Below, piece by piece: positions 10,872 through 20,370 of a stretch of 64,000 bases of DNA. The stretch is from contig NZ_JBHTKH010000009.1 in assembly GCF_042676085.1 (NCBI RefSeq), positions 102,605-166,604 of the forward strand, in the 5' to 3' direction. The notes under the pieces are model-generated. The model was not told the origin of the DNA, ran no database searches, and worked only from the letters and a program-made list of their open reading frames with translations. Source of the stretch: Terrabacter terrigena. Its GTDB lineage: Bacteria; Actinomycetota; Actinomycetes; Actinomycetales; Dermatophilaceae. Positions within the stretch are counted from its first letter, which is position 1. Each line of letters opens with the position of its first letter. Both the position numbers and the translations under genes were made by a program.

Positions 10872-11409
10872 GCACGGCCTCGAGCGCGGCGCGGGTGCTC
10901 GCCGCGCGGGGTTCCCCGAGCTGCTCGCGGATCGCGAGGCAGGCGGTGAAGGCCTCGACCGCGTCGTCGGTGCGCCCCTCGTCCACGAGGAACCGGCCGA
11001 GGTGGTGCAGCGCGTAGTGCTCGAGCACGCGGTCGGCACCCAGGCGCGCCACCGACAGCGCCTCGTCGAAGTCCGGCTCGGCATCGGCGGCCAGGCCGGC
11101 GTAGTGCTCGGCGGTCGCGAGCGCCAGCAGGGCCCACCCGAGGCTCTCGGTGCGGTCGGCGTCGCGGGCGAGCTGCACGGCCGGCCGGGCCAGGGCGACC
11201 GCCTCGCGCTCCCGGCCCGCGATGGTGAGCGCCTCGGCCAGGTCGACGGTGGCGTCGAGCAGGTCGGCGGCCCCGGGCTGCGTCGGGTCGGCGGCAACAG
11301 CCGTCGCCAGGGCGTCGCGGGCCTCCGACAAGGCCGCCGCGTTCTCCTCGGGCGTGCGGGTCACACGCCCGAAGTGGGGCCGGCCGACGACGAACTGCCT
11401 GTCGCTCAT
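10855..11409 (-). CDS. TPR-repeat protein
   Basis: 184 residues built from helix-turn-helix pairs of the tetratricopeptide type (for example ALLALATAEHYAGLAADAEPDFDEAL and HYALHHLGRFLVDEGRTDDAVEAF). It has no signal peptide, membrane segment or enzymatic domain, and probably serves as a protein-protein adaptor. The ATG at 11409 is chosen because TAGCGT at 11417-11422 (minus strand) is a -10 element seven bases upstream, implying a leaderless message. A GTG at 11418 is an alternative start. The function is not known. Confidence 0.75.
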   Translation of the reverse strand: MSDRQFVVGRPHFGRVTRTPEENAAALSEARDALATAVAADPTQPGAADLLDATVDLAEALTIAGREREAVALARPAVQLARDADRTESLGWALLALATAEHYAGLAADAEPDFDEALSVARLGADRVLEHYALHHLGRFLVDEGRTDDAVEAFTACLAIREQLGEPRAASTRAALEAVLRSRR

Positions 11410-11469
11410 GGCCCGCACGCTACCCGGGCCGCCCAGCTGCCCCGCCCGGCGGCATACGACCTCTGTCGG

Positions 11470-12312
11470 TCAGAAGACGATGGTGCGCCGGCCTGAGAGG
11501 AAGACCCGCGACTCGGCGTGGTCGCGCACGGCACGCGAGAGGACGCGGCGTTCGACGTCACGTCCGAGCGCCACGAGCCTGGCGGGTGTCTCGGCGTGCG
11601 TCACGCGCACGACGTCCTGCTCGATGATCGGGCCCTCGTCGAGGTCGGCGGTCACGTAGTGGGCGGAGGCCCCGATCAGCTTGACACCGCGGTCGTGCGC
11701 CTGGTGGTAGGGCTTGGCACCCTTGAAGCCGGGCAGGAACGAGTGGTGGATGTTGATGGCGCGGCCTTCGAGCGCTCGGCACAGCGAGTCGCTGAGGATC
11801 TGCATGTAGCGGGCGAGCACGACCAGGCCGACATCGTTCGCGTCGACCATGCGCAGCAGCTCGGCCTCGGCGTCGGCCTTCGTCTCGGCCGTCACGGGGA
11901 TGACGGTGAACGGCAGACCGTAGTACTCCACCAGCGCCCGGCAGTCCTCGTGGTTCGAGACGACCCCGACGATGTCGATGGGCAGGTCGCCCGACTTCCA
12001 GCGGTAGAGCAGGTCGAGCAGGCAGTGGTCGAACTTGCTCACCAGGATGATCGTGCGGCAGTGCTCGTCGGCCGGGCGCACGGCGAGGTGCTGGTGCGCG
12101 ACGGCCGGGCTCTCGCGGACGGCGGCCAGCACCGTCTCGACGTCGTCGGCCTCCGCGTCGAAGACGGTACGCATGAAGAAGAGGGCGGTGTCCTCGTCGG
12201 AGAACTGCTGGTTCTCGACGATGTTCGCCTGAACCTGGAGGAGCGCTCCTGAGACGGCAGCCACGATGCCGGGTCGGTCGTCGCAGGTGAGGGTCATGAT
12301 GTGCCGGGCCAT
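11470..12312 (-). CDS. purU: Formyltetrahydrofolate deformylase
   Basis: 280 residues, the normal length. It hydrolyses 10-formyl-THF to THF and formate, balancing one-carbon pools. An N-terminal ACT domain spans residues 1-85 (TLTCDDRPGIVAAVSGAL). The formyltransferase-fold catalytic domain contains the Asn-His-Asp triad: INIHHSFLPGFKGAKPYHQA and HYVTADLDEGPI. Upstream in-frame sequence to 12516 is rejected because it lacks domain similarity and the ACT domain starts at ATG 12312. Confidence 0.96.
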   Translation of the reverse strand: MARHIMTLTCDDRPGIVAAVSGALLQVQANIVENQQFSDEDTALFFMRTVFDAEADDVETVLAAVRESPAVAHQHLAVRPADEHCRTIILVSKFDHCLLDLLYRWKSGDLPIDIVGVVSNHEDCRALVEYYGLPFTVIPVTAETKADAEAELLRMVDANDVGLVVLARYMQILSDSLCRALEGRAINIHHSFLPGFKGAKPYHQAHDRGVKLIGASAHYVTADLDEGPIIEQDVVRVTHAETPARLVALGRDVERRVLSRAVRDHAESRVFLSGRRTIVF

Positions 12313-12467
12313 CCGGAGATTCTGGCCCAGCGGGCCGCGCTGGCGTGAATCGACGCGCGGGGCGTCTCGGGCTGTGGCCGTCCACACCCCCTCGGCGGGG
12401 GTGGGCGTTGTCCCCAGGGGCGCGCCGGGCTCGGGCGTCGAGGTGGTGGGCTTCCTACCGTCGACGT

Positions 12468-13571
12468 ATGCCGTTCCGTGCCTCCCAGAGACCGTCAGAC
12501 CTCGAGCGGGCGGCACGGGTCCTGGGTGCGGTCCGGCACGACCACGGAGCCGCGTGGCCGGGTGGGCTCGATCCGGAGCCCGATCCGGTTGTCGGTCAGG
12601 GGGACGAGCCGGGTGACGTGCCGGGTGAGGCGCCGGTCGACGGTGGTTGGGTGCCGCAGCCTCCCAGCGACCCGCGGTCGCCGGCCCGCGGGGCCGTCTC
12701 CGTCGCAGCCGCAGGAGCTGCCGTGCGCCGCCTCACGGCACGGGCGACCGACGACGAGGTGACCCAGCTCGACGCCGACCTGCGCCGGGCCCGCCGGCCG
12801 GCCCTGCTGACCGTGCCCGACGAGCTGCGGTCGGGTCGACGCGCCGTCAGCAGTGCGGCGCTCGTCTCGCTGCTGGCGCTCGTGGTGGCCGTGGGCTGTG
12901 CCTTCGTGCTGCGGGTGCTGTGGGCAGAGCGTTCGTCGTCGGTGTCCGAGGTGGCCCAGGGACCGTCCCGCTCGGTGCAGGTCGTCGGTGGCGCGGCCAC
13001 CGCCGGGGCATCGGTGCCGTCCGCGGGCTCCGGGTCGACGGGGTCCACGTGGCCCACCGGGCCCACCGGGCCCACGGGGGTGCTCGGGCGTGAGGCCGCT
13101 CCGACCGCTGGCGCGGAGATCGTCGTCCACGTCGTCGGGCAGGTCCTGCGGCCGGGGCTCGTGCGCCTGCGCGCCGGAGCGCGGGTCGCCGACGCCATCA
13201 AGCAGGCAGGCGGAGCACGGCCGGGCGCCGACCTCGCCATCCTCAACCTGGCTCGCCCGGTCACGGACGGGGAACAGATCAGGGTGCCGCGTCCGGGCGA
13301 GTCCGTCACGGCTGCAACGGACCCGGGGCTCGGTGGGGGCGGTAGGTCCTCGTCCGCCGGCGCCGGTTCCCCCTCGGCAGCCCCGGTGAGCCTCAACACG
13401 GCGGATGCCGCTGCCCTTGACTCGCTGCCGGGCGTCGGCCCGGTGCTGGCGCAGCGGGTCATCGACTGGCGCACCGAGCACGGCCGCTTCACGTCCGTCG
13501 ACGAGCTGGGCGAGGTGAGCGGCATCGGCGACAAGCTCCTCGAGCGACTCCGGCCGCGGGTCACGCTGTGA
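12468..13571 (+). CDS. comEA: ComEA-type DNA-binding competence protein
   Basis: 367 residues. A disordered cytoplasmic N-terminus leads to a membrane anchor at about 125-150. A short collagen-like PTGPTGPTG stretch follows, then an SLBB domain (VVHVVGQVLRPGLVRL) and a C-terminal pair of helix-hairpin-helix motifs (LDSLPGVGPVLAQRVIDW; LGEVSGIGDKLLERL) that bind double-stranded DNA outside the membrane. TACCGT at 12456-12461 is six bases before ATG 12468, implying a leaderless message. comEC overlaps by four bases. The pair would handle DNA binding and transport, although natural competence is unproven in this group. Confidence 0.92.
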   Translation: MPFRASQRPSDLERAARVLGAVRHDHGAAWPGGLDPEPDPVVGQGDEPGDVPGEAPVDGGWVPQPPSDPRSPARGAVSVAAAGAAVRRLTARATDDEVTQLDADLRRARRPALLTVPDELRSGRRAVSSAALVSLLALVVAVGCAFVLRVLWAERSSSVSEVAQGPSRSVQVVGGAATAGASVPSAGSGSTGSTWPTGPTGPTGVLGREAAPTAGAEIVVHVVGQVLRPGLVRLRAGARVADAIKQAGGARPGADLAILNLARPVTDGEQIRVPRPGESVTAATDPGLGGGGRSSSAGAGSPSAAPVSLNTADAAALDSLPGVGPVLAQRVIDWRTEHGRFTSVDELGEVSGIGDKLLERLRPRVTL

Positions 13572-16024
13572 CGTCGGGTCACGGCCGGGGCTCGAACGCG
13601 CCGCGGGAGCAGCGGCCGCGAGGGCCGTCCCTCGTCGTCCTGACGGGCCGGCCGACGGTGCGGCGGGTGATGCCGAGGACGGCTCGTCAGCTCGACCTGC
13701 GGCGGCTCGTGCCGGTGCTCCTCGCCTGGCCGGTCGTGGCGTTCTGGGGCCTCGTTGCGCCGGTCTGGGTCGTCGCCCTCGTGGCCCTCGTGGCGATCGG
13801 TGCCGCGACGGTCGCGATCGCCGGCAGGGCACACGCGGTCCTGCGCGCCGTCGCACTCGCGGGTGCGGTGCTCGCGCTCCTCCTCGGCGCTGCCGCCGCC
13901 CACCGCGCCGTGGCGTCGGCGGGACCCCTCGGCGCCCTCGCCGCCGAGCGGGCCGTCGTGACGCTGAGGGCGACGGTCGCCGCTGAGCCGCGCCCGGTGC
14001 GCACCGACCACGGTGGCGGGTCCGCGGGTGGCGGCGCTCCTGCCCTGAGTCTGGTACGCCTCGAGGTGTCCGAGGTGGCCGGTCGGGGCCGCGCCACGGT
14101 GGTCGACTCACCGGTGCTGGTCATCGGGCGCGGTGCGGACTGGTCGGCGCTGCACTGGCACGACGAGGTCGAGGCAGTCGTGCGACTCGAACCCGCGGAG
14201 CCCGGCGACGACGTGGTCGCCGTGGCTGCTCCGAAGGGCGCCGTGAGGGTGGTGTCGCGGGCGGGCGGTGTGTTCGCAGCGGCCGACATCGTGCGTGAGC
14301 GGTTCCGCGCCGCAACCGACCCCGTGTGGGCCGATGCTCGTGGGCTCGTGCCGGCCCTCGTGGTCGGCGACACGTCGCGCACCCCTCCCGACCTCACGGT
14401 GGCGATGCTCGACACCGGCCTGTCCCACCTCAGCGCGGTCTCTGGAAGCAACGTCACCTTCGTGCTGGCGAGCGTCATGTGGGCCTGCAGTCTCGTCGGC
14501 GTGCGTCGGCGGTGGCGGGCGCCGGTCGCGGTGTTGGCCCTGCTCGGCTTCGTCATCCTCGCGCGACCTGAGCCGAGTGTCGTGCGAGCCGCCGTCATGG
14601 GGCTCGTCGGCCTCCTGGCGTTGTCGACCTCTAGGCGCCGGGCGGGCATCCCGGCGCTCGCGGGTGCCGTCATGGTGCTGCTCGTCGGCGACCCGTGGCT
14701 CGCCCGCTCGTACGGCTTCGCCCTGTCGAGCCTCGCGACCCTCGGGCTGCTCGTCCTCGCCCCGCCGTGGGGGAGGGCCGTCGCCCGCGTGCTGCCCGGG
14801 CCGCTCAAGCCCCTCGGACCGGTGCTCGCCATCCCCGTCGCCGCGCAGGCCGTGTGCGCCCCGGTCGTCGTGCCACTGCAGGGCAGCGTCTCTCTCGTCG
14901 CCGTGCTGGCAAACCTGCTCGCGGCTCCGTTCGTGGCGCCCACGACGGTCGTCGGCGTCGCTGTCGCGATCGTGTCGGTGGCGTGGACCACCGGTGCCTC
15001 CTGGTTGGCGTGGGGAGCAGCCGTGCCTGCGCAGGCCATCGGCGCCGTCGCGCGATGGTGCTCCGGGCTTCCGTTCGGGAGCGTCGCCTGGGGTGAGTCG
15101 GCGGGTGCGGCAGTCCTGCTCGCCGTTATCACGGTCCTGGTCATCGCGCTGGCGCCCTGGGCGTGGCACCGCACCCGCCACCGTCCGACGGTCGCGGTCG
15201 CCGTCGTGGTCCTCACCGCCGGGATGGCGGTTCCGACGACGCCGATCGCGTGGCCACCGCCGGGCTGGGTCCTCATCGCCTGTGACGTCGGGCAGGGCGA
15301 CGGCCTCGTCGTCGACAACGGCGACGGCCACGTCGTCGTGATCGACACCGGGCCCGAGCCCGAGCTGATGCGCCGATGCCTCGACCGCGTCGGAGCCACC
15401 GTCGTGGACCTCGTGGTGCTCACCCACTACCACGCCGACCACGTCGGGGGCCTCACGGCAGTGCTCGAGCGCCCGGTCACCGAGATCCGCGCCTCACCTG
15501 TGCTGGACCCGCCGGCCGAGGCACGCCGGGTGTCCAGCCTGGCCGCCGCACACCGCACCCCCCTGGGCGAGCTGCGGGCGGGCGAGTCGCTCACCGTCGG
15601 CGGTGTCAGCGCCGACGTGTGGTGGCCCGCTCGACGCATCGACGCCGGCTCCGTGCCCAACAACGGCTCGGTCGTGCTGACGATGCACGTTCGCGGAGTC
15701 AGCATCCTGCTCGCCGGCGACATCGAACGCGAAGCCGCCGCCCAGGTGCTGCGCGAGTCCCAGCTCGACCCGTCGCGGTGGGGGAGCATCGACGTCCTCA
15801 AGGTGGCCCACCACGGCTCCGGCAACCGCGACGACCGCATCCTCGACCGGGTCGCTGGTCGCCTCGCGGTGATCAGCGTCGGGCAAGGCAACGACTACGG
15901 TCATCCGGCACCGGCAACCATGAAAGCCTTGCAGGACAGAGGTTTTGCCGTCCACCGCACCGACACGGAGGGCGACATCGCCATCGTCACCGACGGCACC
16001 GAGGTGTCGGCCGTCTCGGGTTGA
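13568..16024 (+). CDS. comEC: ComEC/Rec2 DNA uptake channel
   Basis: 818 residues. The N-terminal DUF4131-type region is followed by the polytopic competence domain (LSHLSAVSGSNVTFVL, FALSSLATLGLLVLAP) and a C-terminal metallo-beta-lactamase domain (DVGQGDGLVVDNGDGHVVVIDTG, LTHYHADHVGGL, VAHHGSGNRDD). It is thought to import one DNA strand while degrading the other. The GTG start overlaps the comEA stop. No holA follows directly; the next genes are on the opposite strand. Confidence 0.95.
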   Translation: MTSGHGRGSNAPREQRPRGPSLVVLTGRPTVRRVMPRTARQLDLRRLVPVLLAWPVVAFWGLVAPVWVVALVALVAIGAATVAIAGRAHAVLRAVALAGAVLALLLGAAAAHRAVASAGPLGALAAERAVVTLRATVAAEPRPVRTDHGGGSAGGGAPALSLVRLEVSEVAGRGRATVVDSPVLVIGRGADWSALHWHDEVEAVVRLEPAEPGDDVVAVAAPKGAVRVVSRAGGVFAAADIVRERFRAATDPVWADARGLVPALVVGDTSRTPPDLTVAMLDTGLSHLSAVSGSNVTFVLASVMWACSLVGVRRRWRAPVAVLALLGFVILARPEPSVVRAAVMGLVGLLALSTSRRRAGIPALAGAVMVLLVGDPWLARSYGFALSSLATLGLLVLAPPWGRAVARVLPGPLKPLGPVLAIPVAAQAVCAPVVVPLQGSVSLVAVLANLLAAPFVAPTTVVGVAVAIVSVAWTTGASWLAWGAAVPAQAIGAVARWCSGLPFGSVAWGESAGAAVLLAVITVLVIALAPWAWHRTRHRPTVAVAVVVLTAGMAVPTTPIAWPPPGWVLIACDVGQGDGLVVDNGDGHVVVIDTGPEPELMRRCLDRVGATVVDLVVLTHYHADHVGGLTAVLERPVTEIRASPVLDPPAEARRVSSLAAAHRTPLGELRAGESLTVGGVSADVWWPARRIDAGSVPNNGSVVLTMHVRGVSILLAGDIEREAAAQVLRESQLDPSRWGSIDVLKVAHHGSGNRDDRILDRVAGRLAVISVGQGNDYGHPAPATMKALQDRGFAVHRTDTEGDIAIVTDGTEVSAVSG

Positions 16025-16036
16025 GACGCTTCCCCG

Positions 16037-16531
16037 TCAGGCCGGGTTCGTGGGCACCCCGGGGTCGACGGGCTCGTCCTCCGGGCCTGCCGGGGCGCGT
16101 CGCACGTCGGGGTACTCGACCAGCTCGAAGTCTTCGAAGTCGAAGCCGGGGGAGACGAGACAGCTGACGAGTGCCTCCGCGGAGCCCGGCACGGTGCGCT
16201 GCCAGACGCCGGCCGGTACGACCGCCTGGGCCACCTCGCCGCCCGTGAGGTCGAGGCCCACGACCGTCTGCACGGCTGCCTGTGGGGCCGCGCCGTCACC
16301 GCCCAGCTCGAGCACCACCGACCCGGTGTGCGCGATCCACACCTCGTCGGAGGCCACCCGGTGCCACGCCGATGACTCACCGGCGGGCAGCAGGAAGTGG
16401 ATCAGGGTCGCGGTGGCCCGCGTCCGCCCGTCGGGCAGCGTCACCGTCTCGGGGGCCACCCACGTCTGGCGGTACCAGCCTCCCTCTGGGTGCGGTTGCA
16501 GGTCGAGAACGTCGGCGAGGAGCGGGCGCAT
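16037..16531 (-). CDS. Cupin-fold protein (DUF985 family)
   Basis: 164 residues. DUF985 cupins begin with LDLQPHPEGGWYRQTW, seen here at about residues 9-24, and contain FLLPAGESSAWHRVASDEVW and the closing GFDFEDFELVEYP. The fold is a beta-barrel that can hold a metal through its histidines. No substrate is established for the family. It converges with comEC and may be co-transcribed with the downstream-oriented lipid genes. Confidence 0.85.
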   Translation of the reverse strand: MRPLLADVLDLQPHPEGGWYRQTWVAPETVTLPDGRTRATATLIHFLLPAGESSAWHRVASDEVWIAHTGSVVLELGGDGAAPQAAVQTVVGLDLTGGEVAQAVVPAGVWQRTVPGSAEALVSCLVSPGFDFEDFELVEYPDVRRAPAGPEDEPVDPGVPTNPA

Positions 16532-16566
16532 GGCCCCATCATCGCCGACCTGCGCCGGGTGGGGCG

Positions 16567-17355
16567 TCAGCGAGTCCGCTTCGGGGGCAGCGGGAAGAAG
16601 CCGCTCGTACGGCGGACGTAGTCGGCGTACTCGGGTCGACGGTCGCCGATGTCCTTCTCCAGCAGCTTCTTTCCCGTGCCGCCGTAGAGGTTCCAGACCA
16701 TGACGGCAGGCGACAGGATCGTCAGCACGCCGGGCCACGCGCTGGCCGCGACGAGGAAGAGGCCGGTCCAGACGCAGGCGTCGCCGAAGTAGTTGGGGTG
16801 GCGGGTGTAGCGCCACAGGCCCGTGTCGAGCACCTTGCCCTTGTTCGACGGGTCGTCGCGGAAGCGCGTCAGCTGCAGGTCGCCGACGGACTCGAAGACG
16901 AAGCCGACCGCCCACACGGCAACACCGAGCCACATCACCCACGGGAGGCCGCCGCCCACGAGCATCGCGACCTGCACCGGCAGCGACACGAACCACATGA
17001 TGACGCCCTGGGGCAGGTAGATGTGCAGGAGGGCGTACGCCTTGGGGTTGCCGCTCGCTCGCGCGAGCATCGCCTCGTAGCGGGGGTCCTCACCCTTCCC
17101 GCGCGAACGCAGGCGGATGTGGGTGGCGAGCCGCAGTCCCCACGCGGCCGTCAGCAGCAGCGCCAGCCACCGTCGCAGCGGGTCAGCCTGCCCACCCGTG
17201 ACGACGAAGGCGGTCAGGGCGATCGCGACGAAGCCAAGCCCCCACGTCACGTCGATGACCGCCTGCCTGCCGACGCGGAGGGCGACCGCGAACGTGATGC
17301 CGAGCACCACGACGACGGCGAGAGCCGCGCAGAGCGTCACCCCGACGAGGCCCAC
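16567..17355 (-). CDS. DUF1295 membrane protein (steroid 5-alpha-reductase/ICMT superfamily)
   Basis: 262 residues, with about six membrane helices. The signature region LWRYTRHPNYFGDACVWTGLF is shared by DUF1295, NADPH-dependent sterol reductases and isoprenylcysteine methyltransferases. The start lies four bases after the stop of the cyclopropane synthase gene, so they form one operon. The arrangement suggests that it acts on the lipid product of that enzyme, possibly as a reductase; this is inference. Confidence 0.85.
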   Translation of the reverse strand: MGLVGVTLCAALAVVVVLGITFAVALRVGRQAVIDVTWGLGFVAIALTAFVVTGGQADPLRRWLALLLTAAWGLRLATHIRLRSRGKGEDPRYEAMLARASGNPKAYALLHIYLPQGVIMWFVSLPVQVAMLVGGGLPWVMWLGVAVWAVGFVFESVGDLQLTRFRDDPSNKGKVLDTGLWRYTRHPNYFGDACVWTGLFLVAASAWPGVLTILSPAVMVWNLYGGTGKKLLEKDIGDRRPEYADYVRRTSGFFPLPPKRTR

Positions 17356-17359
17356 GGCG

Positions 17360-18694
17360 TCACCAGGCGCGGACGGAGGGCATACCGCTGCGGCCGTCGG
17401 CCGTCGGCTTCACCGCGAGGATCTGGTCGACCCCCATCCGCCCCTCCTCGAAGGCGAGGGCGCCGCCCACGAGGTAGAGCCGCCAGACGCGGGCGACCTC
17501 CTCGCCGACCATCTCGACGACGCGGTCCCAGTTCGCCTCGAAGGTGTCGTACCAGGCGTTCACGGTCCACACGTAGTGCTCGCGGAGCGCGTGCACGTCG
17601 CGCACCTCGAGGCCGGCCTTCTCGATGAGGTCGACCGTCTCGCCCACGGGCCGCATGTGCATGTCGGGGGCGATGAACGCCTCGATGAAAGGGCCGCCGC
17701 CCGGTCGGGTGGTTCGTGACATCTGCTGGATGAGCGCACGGCCGCCCGGGCGCAGCAGCCGCTCGACCTGCCGCGTGAACGTCGGGTAGTTCCTCTGGCC
17801 GACGTGCTCACCCATCTCGATGGAGCTCACGGTGTCGAACGGGCCGTCCGGCACGTCGCGGTAGTCCTGCAGCCGGATCTCGACGCGGCCCTCGAGCCCG
17901 CGTTCGCGCATGCGCTCGTCGATGAACGCCTTCTGCTCGCTCGAGATCGTGACACCGACGACCTGCGCACCGAACTGCTCGGCGGCGTGGAGGGACAGCG
18001 ATCCCCAGCCGCAGCCGATGTCGAGGTGCCGACCGCCGGGCTCGATGCCGAGCTTGCGGCACACGAGGTCGAGCTTGTCGCGCTGGGCGTCCTCCACGGT
18101 GTAGCCGGCGTCGCTGCTGGTCCAGTAGCCGCAGGAGTACGCCATGTGCGGGTCGAGGATGAGCGCGTAGAAGTCGTTGGAGAGGTTGTAGTGGTGCTCG
18201 ATGGCGCTGCGGTCGCGGGACTTCGTGTGCAGCCGCCCGCGCAGCCGCGCCTGCGTGACCGGCGGCTCGGGCGGCAGACCGAGCACTCCCAGGTCGAGCG
18301 CCGTCCTGATGCCCGTCCTCGCGACCGAGGCCAGGGTCGCCGCCGAGGGACGCCCGCCGGCGAGCGTTCGCGCGGTCGACCACACCCGGCGGAACCCGTC
18401 GAGCAGGTCGCCCTCGACGTCGAGCTCGCCCGTGACGTACGCCTGGGCCAGCCCGAGCTCGCCGGGGTGACGCACGAGTCGCCGCAGGGCGGCGGGGTCG
18501 CGCAGCACGACCGTGGGCGCGTCGGCCGGGCCCTCGACGCTGCCGTCCCAGGCCCTGAGGCGCACGGGCAGCCGGCCGCCGAACAAGGGGGAGACGACGG
18601 ATGCCACCCGGGCGGCCACGGCATCGGGTCGAGCGGGTGCCGTCGCCGTCGCCGGGAAGGCCTCGGCGTCTGGGCGGTCGTCGGTCATGGTCAT
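17360..18694 (-). CDS. Cyclopropane-fatty-acid-synthase-type SAM methyltransferase
   Basis: 444 residues from ATG 18694 with GAGAGG about nine bases upstream. The N-terminal 150 residues form the lipid-binding part (LRDPAALRRLVRHPGELGLAQAYV). The catalytic domain has SRDRSAIEHHYNLSNDFY, SAM motif I LDIGCGWGSLSLHAAEQF and the SSIEMGEHVGQRNY loop. The enzyme methylates unsaturated acyl chains of phospholipids. In actinobacteria close relatives such as TmsB/UfaA1 make 10-methylene or 10-methyl fatty acids rather than cyclopropanes. The coupled DUF1295 gene is consistent with either. Confidence 0.92.
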   Translation of the reverse strand: MTMTDDRPDAEAFPATATAPARPDAVAARVASVVSPLFGGRLPVRLRAWDGSVEGPADAPTVVLRDPAALRRLVRHPGELGLAQAYVTGELDVEGDLLDGFRRVWSTARTLAGGRPSAATLASVARTGIRTALDLGVLGLPPEPPVTQARLRGRLHTKSRDRSAIEHHYNLSNDFYALILDPHMAYSCGYWTSSDAGYTVEDAQRDKLDLVCRKLGIEPGGRHLDIGCGWGSLSLHAAEQFGAQVVGVTISSEQKAFIDERMRERGLEGRVEIRLQDYRDVPDGPFDTVSSIEMGEHVGQRNYPTFTRQVERLLRPGGRALIQQMSRTTRPGGGPFIEAFIAPDMHMRPVGETVDLIEKAGLEVRDVHALREHYVWTVNAWYDTFEANWDRVVEMVGEEVARVWRLYLVGGALAFEEGRMGVDQILAVKPTADGRSGMPSVRAW

Positions 18695-18791
18695 AGCAGG
18701 TGGCCTCTCGTAGGGGTCGACGCCAGAGGTTCGGTGCGGCGGGGGCCCCGGATGGGTGGGCCGCTGGGCCATCGGCAGGTCGTGACGAGCG

Positions 18792-20315
18792 TCAAGGAGA
18801 TACCCCGACGGCAGCCTCGCGCCGCGCGTCGCCTGCCGCGAAGAGACCGTCGGCCCCGAGCCGGGCCGCGCCGACACCGCCGAAGTACATGTGGGGCCCG
18901 GGGTAGCGGTGGGCCGGGAGACCGCTACCAGCAGCGGCCGCGGCGATCTCGTCGGACGGCTCGTGCTCGACCCGTGGCGAGCCGTCGTCGAGGAAACGCA
19001 CGTGCAGCCGCGGCGCGTCGATCGCCTGCTGGAGGTCGTCGCCCAGCAGCAGGCTGCGCCCCAGCACCTGCATCAGGGCGGTCGTGATGCGGTCGGCGCC
19101 GGGGGAGCCCACCGCGAGCGCGGACCCGACCGCGCTGCGGGCGGTCGTCGGCGCCATGTTCGAGGCGAGCCGGGTGCCGGGCGGCACGGCGTGCAGCCCG
19201 AGGCGGTTGAGTTCGGGCTCGCCGAGCGCGTTGTTGAGCAGGATGCCGGTGCCGGGGATCACCATGCCGGCTCCATAGCCCGCCGACATCGTTATGGCAC
19301 AAGCGTTTCCGTGCTCGTCGACGGCGGACACGTGGGCCGTGGAGGCCGACGTCGGCAGGCCCGCGAGGCCGTGGCGCTCGACCGAGGCCAGCAGGGCGTG
19401 ACCGTCGGCGTCGAGGTCGCGTGACCGGTCGTGCACCGAGAGCCGGTAGGCGAGGACGCGCCGCTGGATGTCGATCACCTCCGCCGAGGTCCACTGCTCG
19501 TGGTGAGCGAGCTGTCCGAGCATCGCCGCGAGCATGGGCCCCCCGACCGACGGTGGTGGGTTCAGCGCGACGCTCCAGTCGCCGACCGACCGCATCGTCG
19601 GGGTGCGCACGACCGCCTCGTATGCCGTCAGGTCGGCGGCGGTCACGAGGCCACCGTTCGCGGCCATGTCGTCGACGAACACACGTCCGACGGCACCGGT
19701 GGTGAAGAGAGACACGCCCTGGACGGCGAGCAGCTCGAGGATGTCGGCGAGGTCGACGTTGAGGCACGTCTCGCCCGGCTGCACGGCGCCGCCGTCTGCG
19801 CCGGTGACGAGGGCGTGCGCCTCGGCGTCGTCGCCGAAGAGGGTGTCGCGCACGATGCCGAGGTAGAGCGCCGCCGCCGCACCGATGCGGTAGCCCTCAC
19901 GGCACGCGCGAGCGGACGGTTCGACGAGCCGCCGCCACGGAAGCACCGCGAACCGGTCGCGCGCGAGCGAGAGTGCTTGCAGGGCGCCGGAGTTCGCGAC
20001 CGAGCCGTGCCCGGCACCGATGGTCACTCCTCCGCCGTAGTCGGTGTGCACCTGGCGCACGCCCTGACCGAAGGCCGAGGGGTCGAGCCCGCGGCCCGGC
20101 ATCTCGACGTTGCCGTCGACGACGACGGGATCCGAGCCGGCCGGCCACACGTTGACGTACGCGCCGCCCATGAGGCTGACGACGCCGGGCTCGGTGCTCA
20201 TCGCACTGAGCGCAGCCGCGATGGCCGCATCGACCGCGTTGCCGCCGTCGGCCGCGGCCTCGAGGCCTGCCTCGAGCGGAGCTGGACCGGTGGCGGCGAG
20301 GGCGACCCGTGTCAT
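18792..20315 (-). CDS. Gamma-glutamyltransferase-family protein
   Basis: 507 residues of the Ntn-hydrolase gamma-glutamyltranspeptidase family. The autoprocessing threonine is probably that of STAHVSAVDEHGNACAITMS, near residue 330, with the usual GTGILLNNALGEPELNR and GSPGADRITTALMQVL regions after it. There is no signal peptide, so it should be cytosolic, unlike the classic periplasmic or secreted GGT. The substrate could be glutathione-like thiols, gamma-glutamyl peptides or a beta-lactam-like amide. Confidence 0.88.
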   Translation of the reverse strand: MTRVALAATGPAPLEAGLEAAADGGNAVDAAIAAALSAMSTEPGVVSLMGGAYVNVWPAGSDPVVVDGNVEMPGRGLDPSAFGQGVRQVHTDYGGGVTIGAGHGSVANSGALQALSLARDRFAVLPWRRLVEPSARACREGYRIGAAAALYLGIVRDTLFGDDAEAHALVTGADGGAVQPGETCLNVDLADILELLAVQGVSLFTTGAVGRVFVDDMAANGGLVTAADLTAYEAVVRTPTMRSVGDWSVALNPPPSVGGPMLAAMLGQLAHHEQWTSAEVIDIQRRVLAYRLSVHDRSRDLDADGHALLASVERHGLAGLPTSASTAHVSAVDEHGNACAITMSAGYGAGMVIPGTGILLNNALGEPELNRLGLHAVPPGTRLASNMAPTTARSAVGSALAVGSPGADRITTALMQVLGRSLLLGDDLQQAIDAPRLHVRFLDDGSPRVEHEPSDEIAAAAAGSGLPAHRYPGPHMYFGGVGAARLGADGLFAAGDARREAAVGVSP

Positions 20316-20370
20316 GACCGCATTCTGCCGGTCGGGCGGCCGTCTGGCGCGGTGTCGACGTGGGGGAGTG

